From the IMG/VR virus record IMGVR_UViG_3300045885_000494, positions 1 through 42,137 of that record: DNA of 42,137 bases; one strand, written 5' to 3'. The position numbers were made by a program, and so were the translations under genes. The notes beneath the pieces are model-generated. The model had not been told where the DNA came from, did no database searches, and saw only the letters and a list, made by a program, of their open reading frames with translations. Below are positions 24,001 to 29,836 of this stretch, in pieces. Source of the stretch: a virus. The number at the start of each line of letters is the position of its first letter. The first letter of the stretch is position 1.

Positions 24001-24330
24001 TTAGCCGCCAAGCACGGCCAGGGCGGTGGGCCACCGCTCGCTCGCGTCGTCTGTGCGGCGACGACGTTTCCGTGCCGGAGGGGTCGGATCATCGGTCAGA
24101 CCCAGCAGGTAATCGGTCGAGACGCCCAGCGCTTTCGCAAAGCGCACGACCGTCTCTGCAGCGATCCCACGCTGCCCGGCATTTTCGAGGTCACTGACCC
24201 AGGTACGCGGCGCATGCATCAAATCAGCAAGCTCTTGCTGGGTCAACTTCAGCCGTTCAAGCCTGCTGGCTTTCACCCGCTCGCCAAACTTCTCAAGCAA
24301 GGCGCGTTTCTCAGGTGACATCTCCGCCAT
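24001..24330 (-). CDS. XRE-family repressor (first of four)
   Basis: The 109-residue protein has one XRE helix-turn-helix: LLEKFGERVKASRLERLKLT, then QQELADLMHAPRTWVSDLEN as the HTH, and AETVVRFAKALGVSTDYLLGL. The C-terminus is short, basic and proline-rich, with no LexA-like peptidase domain, so it is probably not cleaved in an SOS response. ATG 24330 is preceded by GAGAGGAGG; the longer frame upstream runs into the promoter. Its own promoter (24350-24378) carries one ATGACGGG operator and the divergent early promoter carries the other, pointing to autoregulation and early-gene repression. Confidence 0.88.
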   Translation of the reverse strand: MAEMSPEKRALLEKFGERVKASRLERLKLTQQELADLMHAPRTWVSDLENAGQRGIAAETVVRFAKALGVSTDYLLGLTDDPTPPARKRRRRTDDASERWPTALAVLGG

Positions 24331-24349
24331 AGTTCCTCCTCTCATAAAT

Positions 24350-24378
24350 ATTCTACATACCCCGTCATTTTTCGTCAA
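24350..24378 (-). promoter_or_regulatory. Promoter of the XRE repressor
   Basis: On the minus strand TTGACG (24373-24378) and TAGAAT (24350-24355) are 17 bases apart. The spacer contains the operator half-site ATGACGGG (plus-strand CCCGTCAT, 24361-24368). Transcription would start about 12 bases before the ribosome site of the repressor gene. Confidence 0.75.
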
Positions 24379-24403
24379 ATCTGCTTTGCATATTCATGAC
24401 GGG
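24361..24403. promoter_or_regulatory. Paired operators ATGACGGG in a divergent promoter region
   Basis: CCCGTCAT at 24361-24368 and ATGACGGG at 24396-24403 are inverted copies, extended by TAT on the outer side (ATGACGGGnTAT). One lies in the spacer of each divergent promoter, so a single DNA-binding protein could control both. The adjacent XRE protein is the obvious candidate. Binding is inferred. Confidence 0.7.
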
Positions 24404-24414
24404 ATATGTATACT
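24386..24414 (+). promoter_or_regulatory. Early plus-strand promoter
   Basis: TTGCAT (24386-24391), a 17-base spacer and TATACT (24409-24414) make a good sigma-70 promoter that would drive the operon 24468-27503. The right-hand ATGACGGG operator lies in its spacer. Confidence 0.78.
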
Positions 24415-24467
24415 ATTAAGAGATGCTGAGACGTACTCGGCAACGCAACCCCGAGAGGAGTGCCACG

Positions 24468-24641
24468 ATGCCGACCCTGGATAATCATGAAGACCGCATC
24501 CAGCGCCTGGAAGCCGTGCTGCTGACGCATGAGGCGCGCATGCAGTCCCTGGAAGACATGATGGCGCGTGTGATCGCGCTCAACGAGCTGGTGGTGCAAC
24601 TGTTGCAGCGCCAGGAAGGCGACACACACAACGGGCAGTAA
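24468..24641 (+). CDS. Small coiled-coil protein, first early gene
   Basis: The 57-residue protein starts at ATG 24468, eight bases after GAGAGGAG. It is nearly all helix with a leucine heptad pattern: HEDRIQRLEAVLLTHEARMQ, SLEDMMARVIALNELVVQLL. Such peptides often form dimers and bind a host or phage partner. It is the first gene after the operator-controlled early promoter, a place where phages commonly encode regulators or inhibitors of host or repressor proteins. An antirepressor role is possible but unsupported by motif. Confidence 0.62.
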   Translation: MPTLDNHEDRIQRLEAVLLTHEARMQSLEDMMARVIALNELVVQLLQRQEGDTHNGQ

Positions 24642-24721
24642 ACGACGGAAGGCGCTGCGTCACCCTGGAAAAGTATCGCAGCGCCCTCCCGGTTCATCAC
24701 CCCTTAAGACGGAGACGAACA

Positions 24722-24952
24722 ATGCAAAGTATCGGACACGCCCCGAATTATTACAAGCGCGTCAAGCGCCTGCACCGTGCCGCCTACCACCGCTCGCAGC
24801 GCCTCACGCCCGAACGCAAAGCGCGGTTTATCGCCGAAAGCATTACACTCAAGCAGGATGAAGGCCGGTCGTGGACGCTGGCGGACTATGGCATTCTGGA
24901 GGGCTCGGAGATGCACGGCCTGGTGCTCGTGGCGCTCGAGGAGTTGCGGTAA
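24722..24952 (+). CDS. Small basic early protein, unknown
   Basis: The 76-residue protein starts at ATG 24722, after ACGGAGACG. Its first half is rich in Arg, Lys, His and Tyr (PNYYKRVKRLHRAAYHRSQR), and the second half is an acidic helix ending in LVALEELR. The charge split suggests nucleic acid or protein binding. Its stop overlaps the start of the SWIM gene (TAATG), so the two are translationally coupled. No family recognised. Confidence 0.65.
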   Translation: MQSIGHAPNYYKRVKRLHRAAYHRSQRLTPERKARFIAESITLKQDEGRSWTLADYGILEGSEMHGLVLVALEELR

Positions 24953-25644
24953 TGGACCTGCCCATCGGCGAAGAGCCGATTTACACCTTTACACAGGCTG
25001 TAAAGAGGACGTTTGACCTTGCAATGGCGCGGTTGCCGCAAGAGCTGCACGGTCATATGGAACGGGCGCATGCCCTGGTCCTGCACCGCCACGTCTTCCC
25101 CACGGACGACGGCCGCCATGCGCAGGTCCTGTCGTCCGATGGCGAGCGCTGGTATCCGGTGAACGGCCACTGCACCTGTATGGACGCGCCGAAAGCCCCA
25201 CAAGGTCTCTGCAAACATCGATTAGCCTTTGGTCTCTACCGCCGCGCCAGCGAGCTGCTCGCCGCGTCCCCCCGCCCTCTCCCGTTGGGAGAGGGTCCGG
25301 CGCCCGCCGCGTTGCCCGAAGCGCCCGCGAGCGTCAACGTGCGGGTCATGATCGACGGGCACGAGGTGCAGGTGACACTGAGGGACGTTGACGAAGAGCG
25401 CCTGCTGGTGCGCCTCGCCGCGCTGCTGGCGCGCTATCCGGCGGCGGTGTGCGGGGGGACGCGGGAGGCGAAAGCCGCGCCAGCGCAGGCAGCGCAGACC
25501 CAGGGACCACCCGCGTCAGGCGAGCCACCCAAATGTTTGTATCACGGCCCGATGAAGGCGAGCACGAAGGCGCCTGGGACTTGGTATTGTACCAAGAAAA
25601 ATTTTGATGGGAGCTACTGTCGAGAAAGGTATCCAACAGCATGA
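24952..25644 (+). CDS. SWIM zinc-finger protein (SWIM1)
   Basis: The 230-residue protein has an N-terminal helical region, then a SWIM zinc finger CTCMDAPKAPQGLCKHR (C-x-C-x10-C-x-H) at about residues 76-92. After a Pro/Ala linker comes a domain shared with the second SWIM protein (SVNVRVMIDGHEVQVTLRD), and a terminal finger of the type C-x2-H ... W-Y-C ... DGSYC. SWIM proteins bind DNA or partner proteins in replication and recombination. The last 25 or so codons are much more AT-rich than the rest, and a second version of the same C-terminus (ADGSYCTSRYP) ends the next gene; see the HNH entry. The stop overlaps the HNH start as ATGA. Confidence 0.82.
   Translation: MDLPIGEEPIYTFTQAVKRTFDLAMARLPQELHGHMERAHALVLHRHVFPTDDGRHAQVLSSDGERWYPVNGHCTCMDAPKAPQGLCKHRLAFGLYRRASELLAASPRPLPLGEGPAPAALPEAPASVNVRVMIDGHEVQVTLRDVDEERLLVRLAALLARYPAAVCGGTREAKAAPAQAAQTQGPPASGEPPKCLYHGPMKASTKAPGTWYCTKKNFDGSYCRERYPTA
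25275..25295. repeat. REP-like palindrome inside SWIM1
   Basis: CCCTCTCCC and GGGAGAGGG flank GTT, giving a perfect 9-bp stem. It is read in frame as PRPLPLGEGP, a peptide often produced when REP-type palindromes enter coding sequence. A related but imperfect CCCTCTCCCAGAGGG lies at 28424-28438 upstream of the initiator gene. Confidence 0.6.
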
Positions 25645-26354
25645 CGGCCACGTGTGAAATATGTGCCAAGGACTTTACGATCAAGCCGAGCTACGGCAAG
25701 AATGGCCGTGGCCGTTTCTGTTCGCAAGTGTGTTATGGGATCTATCGCCAGGGATGGGCGCCAGATCACAAACCTCGCAAGCCAAGTGGTACGCCGCTGC
25801 AACGTGTGCCTCTTGTGTGCCAGTATTGCCAGAAAGAGTTTCTCTGTTTTCCCTATCAAGCAAAGGCAGGGCGCAAATACTGTTCAAAAACGTGCAAATA
25901 TGCTGACAAAAAGCGTGTATTGTGTACGTGCTTTATCTGTGAACAATCCATGCATGTGACACCAAGTCGATTGACCTTTAGTGATCATACCTTTTGTTCT
26001 CCTGCATGTCTCAATACATGGCGTAGTGCAGCGCAACGTGGCCCGGCGCATCCAATGTGGAAAGGGGGTATCAGTCCTTTCACCTACTCACGCGAATTTC
26101 ATCAGAAACGGCCGCTTATCCTTGCACGTGACAACTATCTTTGTCAGGTCTGTGGACAACGGCGCAACCATATGAGCGTCCATCATATTGATGAGAATCC
26201 CGAAAATCATGATGAGAACAATCTTGTGACCGTGTGCCCGACATGCCACCGAGGGGTTATCCACGGCAAAGGCGAAGTGACCTTTGACAGCAATCGTCGG
26301 GCTATCTTTGTTGCCGATGGGTCCTACTGTACGTCACGCTATCCCGAGAAATAA
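25641..26354 (+). CDS. HNH homing endonuclease inserted at the 3' end of SWIM1
   Basis: The 237-residue protein carries three zinc-knuckle pairs in its N-terminal two-thirds (CEIC..FCSQVC; CQYC..YCSKTC; CFIC..FCSPAC). Then comes the HNH domain: CQVCGQRRNHMSVHHIDENP at about 168-187 and NNLVTVCPTCHRGVIHGKG. It should be a site-specific DNA nuclease. The gene is much more AT-rich than its surroundings and begins within the SWIM1 stop. Its last 13 residues, ADGSYCTSRYPEK, do not belong to HNH proteins but match the SWIM1 C-terminus. The likely history is insertion into SWIM1, which left the original 3' end fused to the nuclease while the element supplied a recoded end to SWIM1. Confidence 0.85.
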   Translation: MTATCEICAKDFTIKPSYGKNGRGRFCSQVCYGIYRQGWAPDHKPRKPSGTPLQRVPLVCQYCQKEFLCFPYQAKAGRKYCSKTCKYADKKRVLCTCFICEQSMHVTPSRLTFSDHTFCSPACLNTWRSAAQRGPAHPMWKGGISPFTYSREFHQKRPLILARDNYLCQVCGQRRNHMSVHHIDENPENHDENNLVTVCPTCHRGVIHGKGEVTFDSNRRAIFVADGSYCTSRYPEK

Positions 26355-26380
26355 CACACACAGATCACATACACATACAC

Positions 26381-26399
26381 GGGGGAGACGAGCTCCCCC
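26381..26399. other. GC hairpin after the HNH gene
   Basis: GGGGGAG (26381-26387) pairs with CTCCCCC (26393-26399) around a 5-base loop, 27 bases after the HNH stop. No T-run follows, so it is at best a weak terminator or an mRNA boundary. It is preceded by a short CA-rich run. Confidence 0.45.
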
Positions 26400-26425
26400 T
26401 GTCCATACATGAAAGGCCATGTCCC

Positions 26426-26809
26426 ATGCCATTCGATGACTTTCGCCCTCACTGTCCGGTCTGCGATTCGACACGGACCTACATCGATGAGCACCCCGCC
26501 GAACTCTGGGAGTTCCATGTGCTGGACTGCTGCTGCCTGCAGTGCGACGCCACCTTCGAGGTGGTCTACCGTGTCGTGCGTGTCAAAGAGGTGCGCTACG
26601 GCAACCCGCTCGGCCCGGTCTCCCTCACCGACTGTCCCTGGCAGGCCCTCGCTGCCTGGGAGGTTGATGAGGCGCAGTTGATTCGCACGAACGGCACGCA
26701 GTTCGCCGTGGGCTACGAGCCGCTGGTCTTCGCGGACGGACGCGGCAGCCAGCGCGGCTGGGAGGAGACCAGCCCGGAAGCACTCGAAACGCTGTGTGAG
26801 CAGTGGTAG
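26426..26809 (+). CDS. Zinc-ribbon early protein, unknown
   Basis: The 127-residue protein has an N-terminal zinc ribbon made of CPVC (residues 10-13) and CCCLQC (35-40), with beta strands between and after (FEVVYRVVRVKEVRYG). The rest contains DCPWQALAAWEVDEAQLI and a charged C-terminus. Zinc-ribbon proteins of this size often bind nucleic acid or act as adaptors. ATG 26426 is preceded by GAAAGG, a fair ribosome site. No family is recognised. It lies in the early operon ahead of three related small genes. Confidence 0.65.
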   Translation: MPFDDFRPHCPVCDSTRTYIDEHPAELWEFHVLDCCCLQCDATFEVVYRVVRVKEVRYGNPLGPVSLTDCPWQALAAWEVDEAQLIRTNGTQFAVGYEPLVFADGRGSQRGWEETSPEALETLCEQW

Positions 26810-26821
26810 GAGGAGACGAGG

Positions 26822-26998
26822 ATGGATCACTACCGATTCGACAATACCGACGGCTACACGCAGGCCGAACTCGACGCGCTCAACGCGGAGCTGGCTGGCC
26901 TCCTGGACGACCTTGCCGCCAGCACGGACGGCAACCCCGACCCGGATGACGTGCAGGCCCTCATCAAGCGCCACAACGACGACGTGGCGCGGCGCTAA
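26822..26998 (+). CDS. Small acidic early protein (MDHY type 1)
   Basis: This 58-residue protein starts at ATG 26822 after a strong AGGAGGAGACGAGG. It opens MDHYRFDNTDGYTQAELDAL and is helical and acidic, ending with DVQALIKRHNDDVARR. The start region (GGAGACGA-ATGGA-CAC) is shared with the next two genes, so the three may be duplicates or cassette exchanges. No function can be given. Confidence 0.62.
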   Translation: MDHYRFDNTDGYTQAELDALNAELAGLLDDLAASTDGNPDPDDVQALIKRHNDDVARR

Positions 26999-27008
26999 CC
27001 ATCCCCCC

Positions 27009-27029
27009 GGGGCGCCCGCGCGGCGCCCC
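27009..27029. other. Intercistronic GC hairpin
   Basis: GGGGCGCC (27009-27016) and GGCGCCCC (27022-27029) pair perfectly around CGCGC. It lies just after the stop of the 58-residue gene and just before the ribosome site of the next. No T-tract follows. A closely related hairpin is found at 27514-27532. Confidence 0.6.
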
Positions 27030-27046
27030 CCAGAGAGGAGACGACC

Positions 27047-27280
27047 ATGGACCACTACACGATCACGTTGACCGATACCGACACCGCCGACGGCAGCAGC
27101 ACCGCCGTGTGGACGTGCGACACGGCCGCGGCCGCCCGGCAGGAGGCGATCAGTTTTGTCTGTGAGGGGTCTGGCCCTACCCCGGCCTACCACGTCACGC
27201 AGCACCCGGACACCACGGTCTACTGGCTCGGGTCACGCGAGGCCGCCGTGGCACCACCCCTGCCCGATCCCGAGCGCTAA
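27047..27280 (+). CDS. Small early protein (MDHY type 2)
   Basis: The 77-residue protein starts at ATG 27047, nine bases after AGAGAGGAG. It begins MDHYTITLTDTDTADGSS, a beta-strand pattern, then TAVWTCDTAAAARQEAISFV, and ends in a proline-rich tail. The N-terminal strand-helix-strand outline may form a small alpha/beta domain. It shares the upstream cassette and first residues with its neighbours. Function unknown. Confidence 0.62.
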   Translation: MDHYTITLTDTDTADGSSTAVWTCDTAAAARQEAISFVCEGSGPTPAYHVTQHPDTTVYWLGSREAAVAPPLPDPER

Positions 27281-27302
27281 CCCCCCCAGAGAGGAGACGA
27301 CG

Positions 27303-27503
27303 ATGGACCACGACGCTGCCCATGCCCTGGCCGCCCGTATCCAGCAGGAGTTGAGCCACGCCACCGGGCAGGACTGCCGCCAGCGGGTGGGGGTCTACCG
27401 GGAGGACCGCCCCGGCCCGGCGACCTATACCGTGCACGTGTATGCCCCGCCGCGCCCCGCCTGGGTGCTGCACCGGCCGTGCCACTGGTGGCGACGCAAT
27501 TAA
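27303..27503 (+). CDS. Small early protein (MDH type 3), end of early operon
   Basis: The 66-residue protein starts at ATG 27303 with the same AGAGAGGAGACGACG cassette. It opens MDHDAAHALAARIQQELSHA, a helix, followed by VGVYREDRPGPATYTVHVYA strands and a basic, Trp-rich end (HWWRRN). It is the last gene of the early plus-strand operon before a convergent boundary with the replication genes. No family recognised. Confidence 0.6.
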   Translation: MDHDAAHALAARIQQELSHATGQDCRQRVGVYREDRPGPATYTVHVYAPPRPAWVLHRPCHWWRRN

Positions 27504-27513
27504 CCACCCCCCC

Positions 27514-27582
27514 GGGCGCCCCCGCGGCGCCCCACGCGCCGGCGTGTCAGGGAAACACGGACACGCCCCTCGCCCCCCTGAC
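27514..27582. terminator. Hairpin cluster between convergent early and replication operons
   Basis: Three possible stems lie between the stops at 27503 and 27600: GGGCGCC/GGCGCCC (27514-27532), GGCGTGTC/GACACGCC (27541-27567), and the competing GTCAGGG/CCCTGAC (27546-27582). There is no long T-run, so Rho-dependent or collision termination may be involved. The location argues for a two-way transcription boundary. Confidence 0.5.
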
Positions 27583-27599
27583 GCTGGCGGTGGGTGGCC

Positions 27600-28418
27600 C
27601 TAGGGCGGGGGCTGGCTGGCGGCTTTCTTGGCGGCGAGTCTACAGTTCTCACACCGTTGTGTTTTCAGTGACCTGACCGTGTCGCCCGTGTCGCCATAGC
27701 GATGGGTCGGATTGTCCTGACAGGGCTCTCCCAGAAAGAATCTGCGTTCGTCGAACGAGACAGATCGTGGACGTCTGGAAGGCGGTGGCACCTCCGCAGC
27801 AACGACAGGCGTACTGACTGGCTCAGGAATGGGAGCAGGATCTTTCCCCTGGAGGACCTCGGAGAAGGCTGGGCTGACCCAGGTACTGACCAGGTGTGCA
27901 GCTTTTTCCGTGACCTCGATACTTCGCGGCTTGCCTGGTTTGGCTTCAGTCTGCTGGGGAAGTGATTGCCCTAGTGCCTGGGGAAGTGATTGCCCTAGTG
28001 CCTGGGGAAGTGATTGCCCTAGTGCAGCCATTGCACACGATTGTTTTTTAAGATTTTTATTCTCTTTATCAATCGTGGGAAGTGGTTGCACTAGTAGGGC
28101 AGTAATTGCCCCAGGGGAAGTGGTTGCACTAGGGAAGTGATTGCCCTGCTTGAGCCATGGTCGCACGATGGCGTAGCGGTTCGTGCCGTGGCTGCCAGCC
28201 GAGGATGCAAGCGTCACATGCCCGGTTTCGGCAAGAAAATGGACGATAGTGTTCACCTGTCGGCGAGAAATCCCGGCTTCCCTGGCGATGGTAGAGAGGG
28301 ACATCTCCGCGTGGGTGCCGTCCGGGTGGGCGTACGAGGCCAGCAGCAGCAAGACCAGCTTGGCATTGCCTTTCGCCGTGCTGTGCCTGGCGACCTCTAG
28401 CATGATTTTCGTGCTCAT
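27600..28418 (-). CDS. Replication initiator-like protein with internal iterons (lambda O-like)
   Basis: The 272-residue protein has an N-terminal winged-helix domain (residues 1-95) with AEMSLSTIAREAGISRRQVN and ETGHVTL, resembling phage replication initiators and DnaD/O-type proteins. The middle (about 90-155) is a linker containing three ALGQSLPQ repeats, and its DNA is a set of iterons. The C-terminal part is Pro-rich and ends with a C-x2-C pair (CENC) and basic residues. Placement of the origin inside the initiator linker is the lambda O arrangement. ATG 28418 has GGGAGAGGG upstream. It is downstream of SWIM2 in one operon. Confidence 0.72.
   Translation of the reverse strand: MSTKIMLEVARHSTAKGNAKLVLLLLASYAHPDGTHAEMSLSTIAREAGISRRQVNTIVHFLAETGHVTLASSAGSHGTNRYAIVRPWLKQGNHFPSATTSPGAITALLVQPLPTIDKENKNLKKQSCAMAALGQSLPQALGQSLPQALGQSLPQQTEAKPGKPRSIEVTEKAAHLVSTWVSPAFSEVLQGKDPAPIPEPVSTPVVAAEVPPPSRRPRSVSFDERRFFLGEPCQDNPTHRYGDTGDTVRSLKTQRCENCRLAAKKAASQPPP
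27957..28149. repeat. Iteron array, candidate origin of replication
   Basis: Three tandem 24-bp copies of GGGAAGTGATTGCCCTAGTG(CCTG) occupy 27957-28028. Further related copies, GGGAAGTGGTTGCACTAG, lie at 28077-28094 and 28115-28132, with variants at 28097-28114 and 28132-28149. The copies flank the AT-rich segment 28041-28075. Regular repeats on both sides of an AT-rich stretch inside an initiator gene is the layout of the lambda origin. Initiator binding is inferred. Confidence 0.72.
28041..28075. other. AT-rich element between iterons (candidate unwinding element)
   Basis: This 35-base stretch, including TTGTTTTTTAAGATTTTTAT, is about three-quarters A/T in a GC-rich genome and lies between two groups of iterons. 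An easily melted segment at this place is what an origin needs. In the protein it is read as DKENKNLKKQ. Confidence 0.65.
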
Positions 28419-28423
28419 GGCAA

Positions 28424-28459
28424 CCCTCTCCCAGAGGGAGGGGGAGCGCTGGGCTCCCC
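28424..28459. other. Paired hairpins upstream of the initiator gene
   Basis: CCCTCT/AGAGGG (28424-28438, loop CCC) and GGGGAGC/GCTCCCC (28441-28459, 5-base loop) lie side by side in the 50-base spacer between SWIM2 and the initiator gene. The first overlaps the initiator ribosome site on the minus strand and could limit its translation. Confidence 0.45.
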
Positions 28460-28468
28460 GCTGTGAGG

Positions 28469-29140
28469 TTACTTGCCCTTACACCACGCTCCGTCTGCTG
28501 CTTTGTGGCTCCACCAGCTCCCCCGCTGGTTCGTCTGTTTCATCATTTGCACGCCGTGCACGATACACCATCCCTCTGGCGTCGGTTGCGCCGCCGGTGC
28601 GCTCGGCTGGACGGGCGGCGCCGGTGCAGCCTGTGTGACAGGGTACAGCGCCAGCACGGCCTCAAGTCGCTGCAGCAAGCGGGTTTCGTCGCTGTCGCGT
28701 AACGTCACCTGCACATCGCGTCCACCGATGGTCACGTGGCAGTTGACCGAGGCCGGCGCTTCCGGCAAGGGCTGCCGGGCTGGCGGTTGCGGCTGGGTCG
28801 TGTCCAGGGCTCGCCGGAGCATCGCGGCGGCAATCCGGTGTTTGCACAACTGCCCAGGCGCCTGGTCGAAGTCTTTGCAGGAGCAGAAGCCCGGACGCAC
28901 GGCGTAGGACGTGTCCGCGTCGGCCTGGCTGTAGACCAGCGCCGTGTGCTGCTCGCCTAAGACCACATCGCCAGCTAAGACCAGTGCGACCGCTTTCTCG
29001 ACGCGCCCATTCGACTCGGGGAGCTTCTCTTTGGCACTGGCGGCGACGGCAGCCACGGCCTGACGGAATGCCTGACGGTCGGTGCTCCCGAAGTCGGGCG
29101 CGGAAATTTCTTCCCATGAGAACTCGTTTACTGCTACCAT
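28469..29140 (-). CDS. SWIM zinc-finger protein (SWIM2)
   Basis: The 223-residue protein is a paralogue of SWIM1. It has FCSCKDFDQAPGQLCKHR (C-x-C-x10-C-x-H) near residues 85-102, a shared domain with SVNCHVTIGGRDVQVTLRD, and a terminal finger WCIVHG ... GSWWSHKAADGAWCKGK. That last pattern is frequent at the C-termini of phage recombination and single-strand-binding proteins. The N-terminus (SWEEISAPDFGSTDRQAF) differs from SWIM1. ATG 29140 is preceded by GGAG. It is transcribed from 29225-29253, ahead of the initiator gene, so a replication or recombination role is likely. Confidence 0.8.
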   Translation of the reverse strand: MVAVNEFSWEEISAPDFGSTDRQAFRQAVAAVAASAKEKLPESNGRVEKAVALVLAGDVVLGEQHTALVYSQADADTSYAVRPGFCSCKDFDQAPGQLCKHRIAAAMLRRALDTTQPQPPARQPLPEAPASVNCHVTIGGRDVQVTLRDSDETRLLQRLEAVLALYPVTQAAPAPPVQPSAPAAQPTPEGWCIVHGVQMMKQTNQRGSWWSHKAADGAWCKGK

Positions 29141-29173
29141 TGTGAAAATCTCCAGCTACGGTTGGTGATTGGC

Positions 29174-29211
29174 AAGGCGCGTCGAAACTGTTGCAGGTGG
29201 CGACGCGCCTT
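29174..29211. promoter_or_regulatory. Long hairpin in the leader of the SWIM2-initiator operon
   Basis: AAGGCGCGTCG (29174-29184) and CGACGCGCCTT (29201-29211) form a perfect 11-bp stem with a 16-base loop. It lies between the minus promoter (29225-29253) and the SWIM2 start. It may regulate replication-gene expression as an attenuator or as a palindromic binding site. A T-tract is missing. Confidence 0.55.
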
Positions 29212-29224
29212 TGTTCTATCTCTA

Positions 29225-29253
29225 ATTTTACACAAACGAAAAAATAGATACAA
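29225..29253 (-). promoter_or_regulatory. Promoter of the SWIM2-initiator operon
   Basis: On the minus strand TTGTAT (29248-29253), a 17-base spacer and TAAAAT (29225-29230) match sigma-70 boxes. The surrounding 70 bases are AT-rich, unlike the rest of the genome. The divergent XRE gene begins at 29322, so this is a shared control region; direct TATCTT copies at 29265-29270 and 29287-29292 may be operators. Confidence 0.62.
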
Positions 29254-29321
29254 GACAGAAATGCTATCTTCGGTTGTAAAAAGAATTATCTTGTGCAACA
29301 ATTGAGCAAAGGGAGGTTGCG

Positions 29322-29561
29322 ATGAACTTACCAGAGAGATTGCGCGAATTGCGTGCTGGCCATGATTGGACGCTCCAGGAACTCGGGGAACGCTCTGGCG
29401 TGAATTATGTGACAATTCATCGCCTGGAACGGGGGAGCACAAAGATTAGCTATCCGGTGATTATCAAGCTCGCCAAGACCCTGGGAGTCAGCAGCGATTA
29501 CTTACTCGGCCTGTCGGAAATTCGGGGCGGCGCGTCACGCCAGACCGCATCCGTGGCGTAG
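29322..29561 (+). CDS. XRE-family regulator (second of four)
   Basis: The 79-residue protein is a minimal single-domain XRE regulator: LRELRAGHDWTLQELGERSG, NYVTIHRLERGSTK as the recognition helix region, and KLAKTLGVSSDYLLGLSE. ATG 29322 is preceded by AAAGGGAGG. It is divergent from the SWIM2-initiator operon and probably controls it. The stop is embedded in a strong hairpin (29553-29582). Confidence 0.88.
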   Translation: MNLPERLRELRAGHDWTLQELGERSGVNYVTIHRLERGSTKISYPVIIKLAKTLGVSSDYLLGLSEIRGGASRQTASVA

Positions 29562-29582
29562 CACACCTTAGCGCTACGCCAC
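29553..29582. terminator. 10-bp hairpin at the end of the second XRE gene
   Basis: GTGGCGTAGC (29553-29562) pairs perfectly with GCTACGCCAC (29573-29582) around a 10-base loop and includes the XRE stop codon. The following sequence lacks a T-run, so termination would be weak or Rho-assisted. The arms share GGCGTAG/CTACGCC with hairpins at 15698-15725 and 22432-22464. Confidence 0.5.
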
Positions 29583-29836
29583 CAGGCATCCCGCCAACAC
29601 CACTCATACGCTTATGTCTATTTCTGTACCAGTATGACCACCTGTCTGTCGCGTGTTCGTGGGTATAGATCCAGGCGCTGCGCCAGATTAGGCTCCAGCC
29701 GCGCCGGGTCAGTGGCACTACCGCAGACATACCGTGACATGAGACTAGGAGGCTATGTGCTGCAGCGCCGAGAAAACGACAGTGCAAAGCACACCTGCTG
29801 ACATGGCACTAGGAGCTGTCAAGTGAATCGACTGAT
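29583..29836. other. Gene-free spacer between convergent XRE genes
   Basis: No convincing gene lies here. There is a direct repeat GACATG-x2-ACTAGGAG at about 29736-29751 and 29800-29815. A 23-codon frame at 29755-29826 begins only two bases after AGGAGG, which is too close for good initiation. Longer frames on either strand lack ribosome sites. Confidence 0.5.

Noticed and set aside
29134-29442. 102-codon minus-strand frame over the divergent control region
   Set aside because: It covers the promoter and the XRE gene on the other strand, and its composition changes with the AT-rich region. No ribosome site.
29755-29826. 23-codon frame after AGGAGG
   Set aside because: The ribosome site is only two bases from the ATG, the peptide has no features, and it would lead into an antisense frame.
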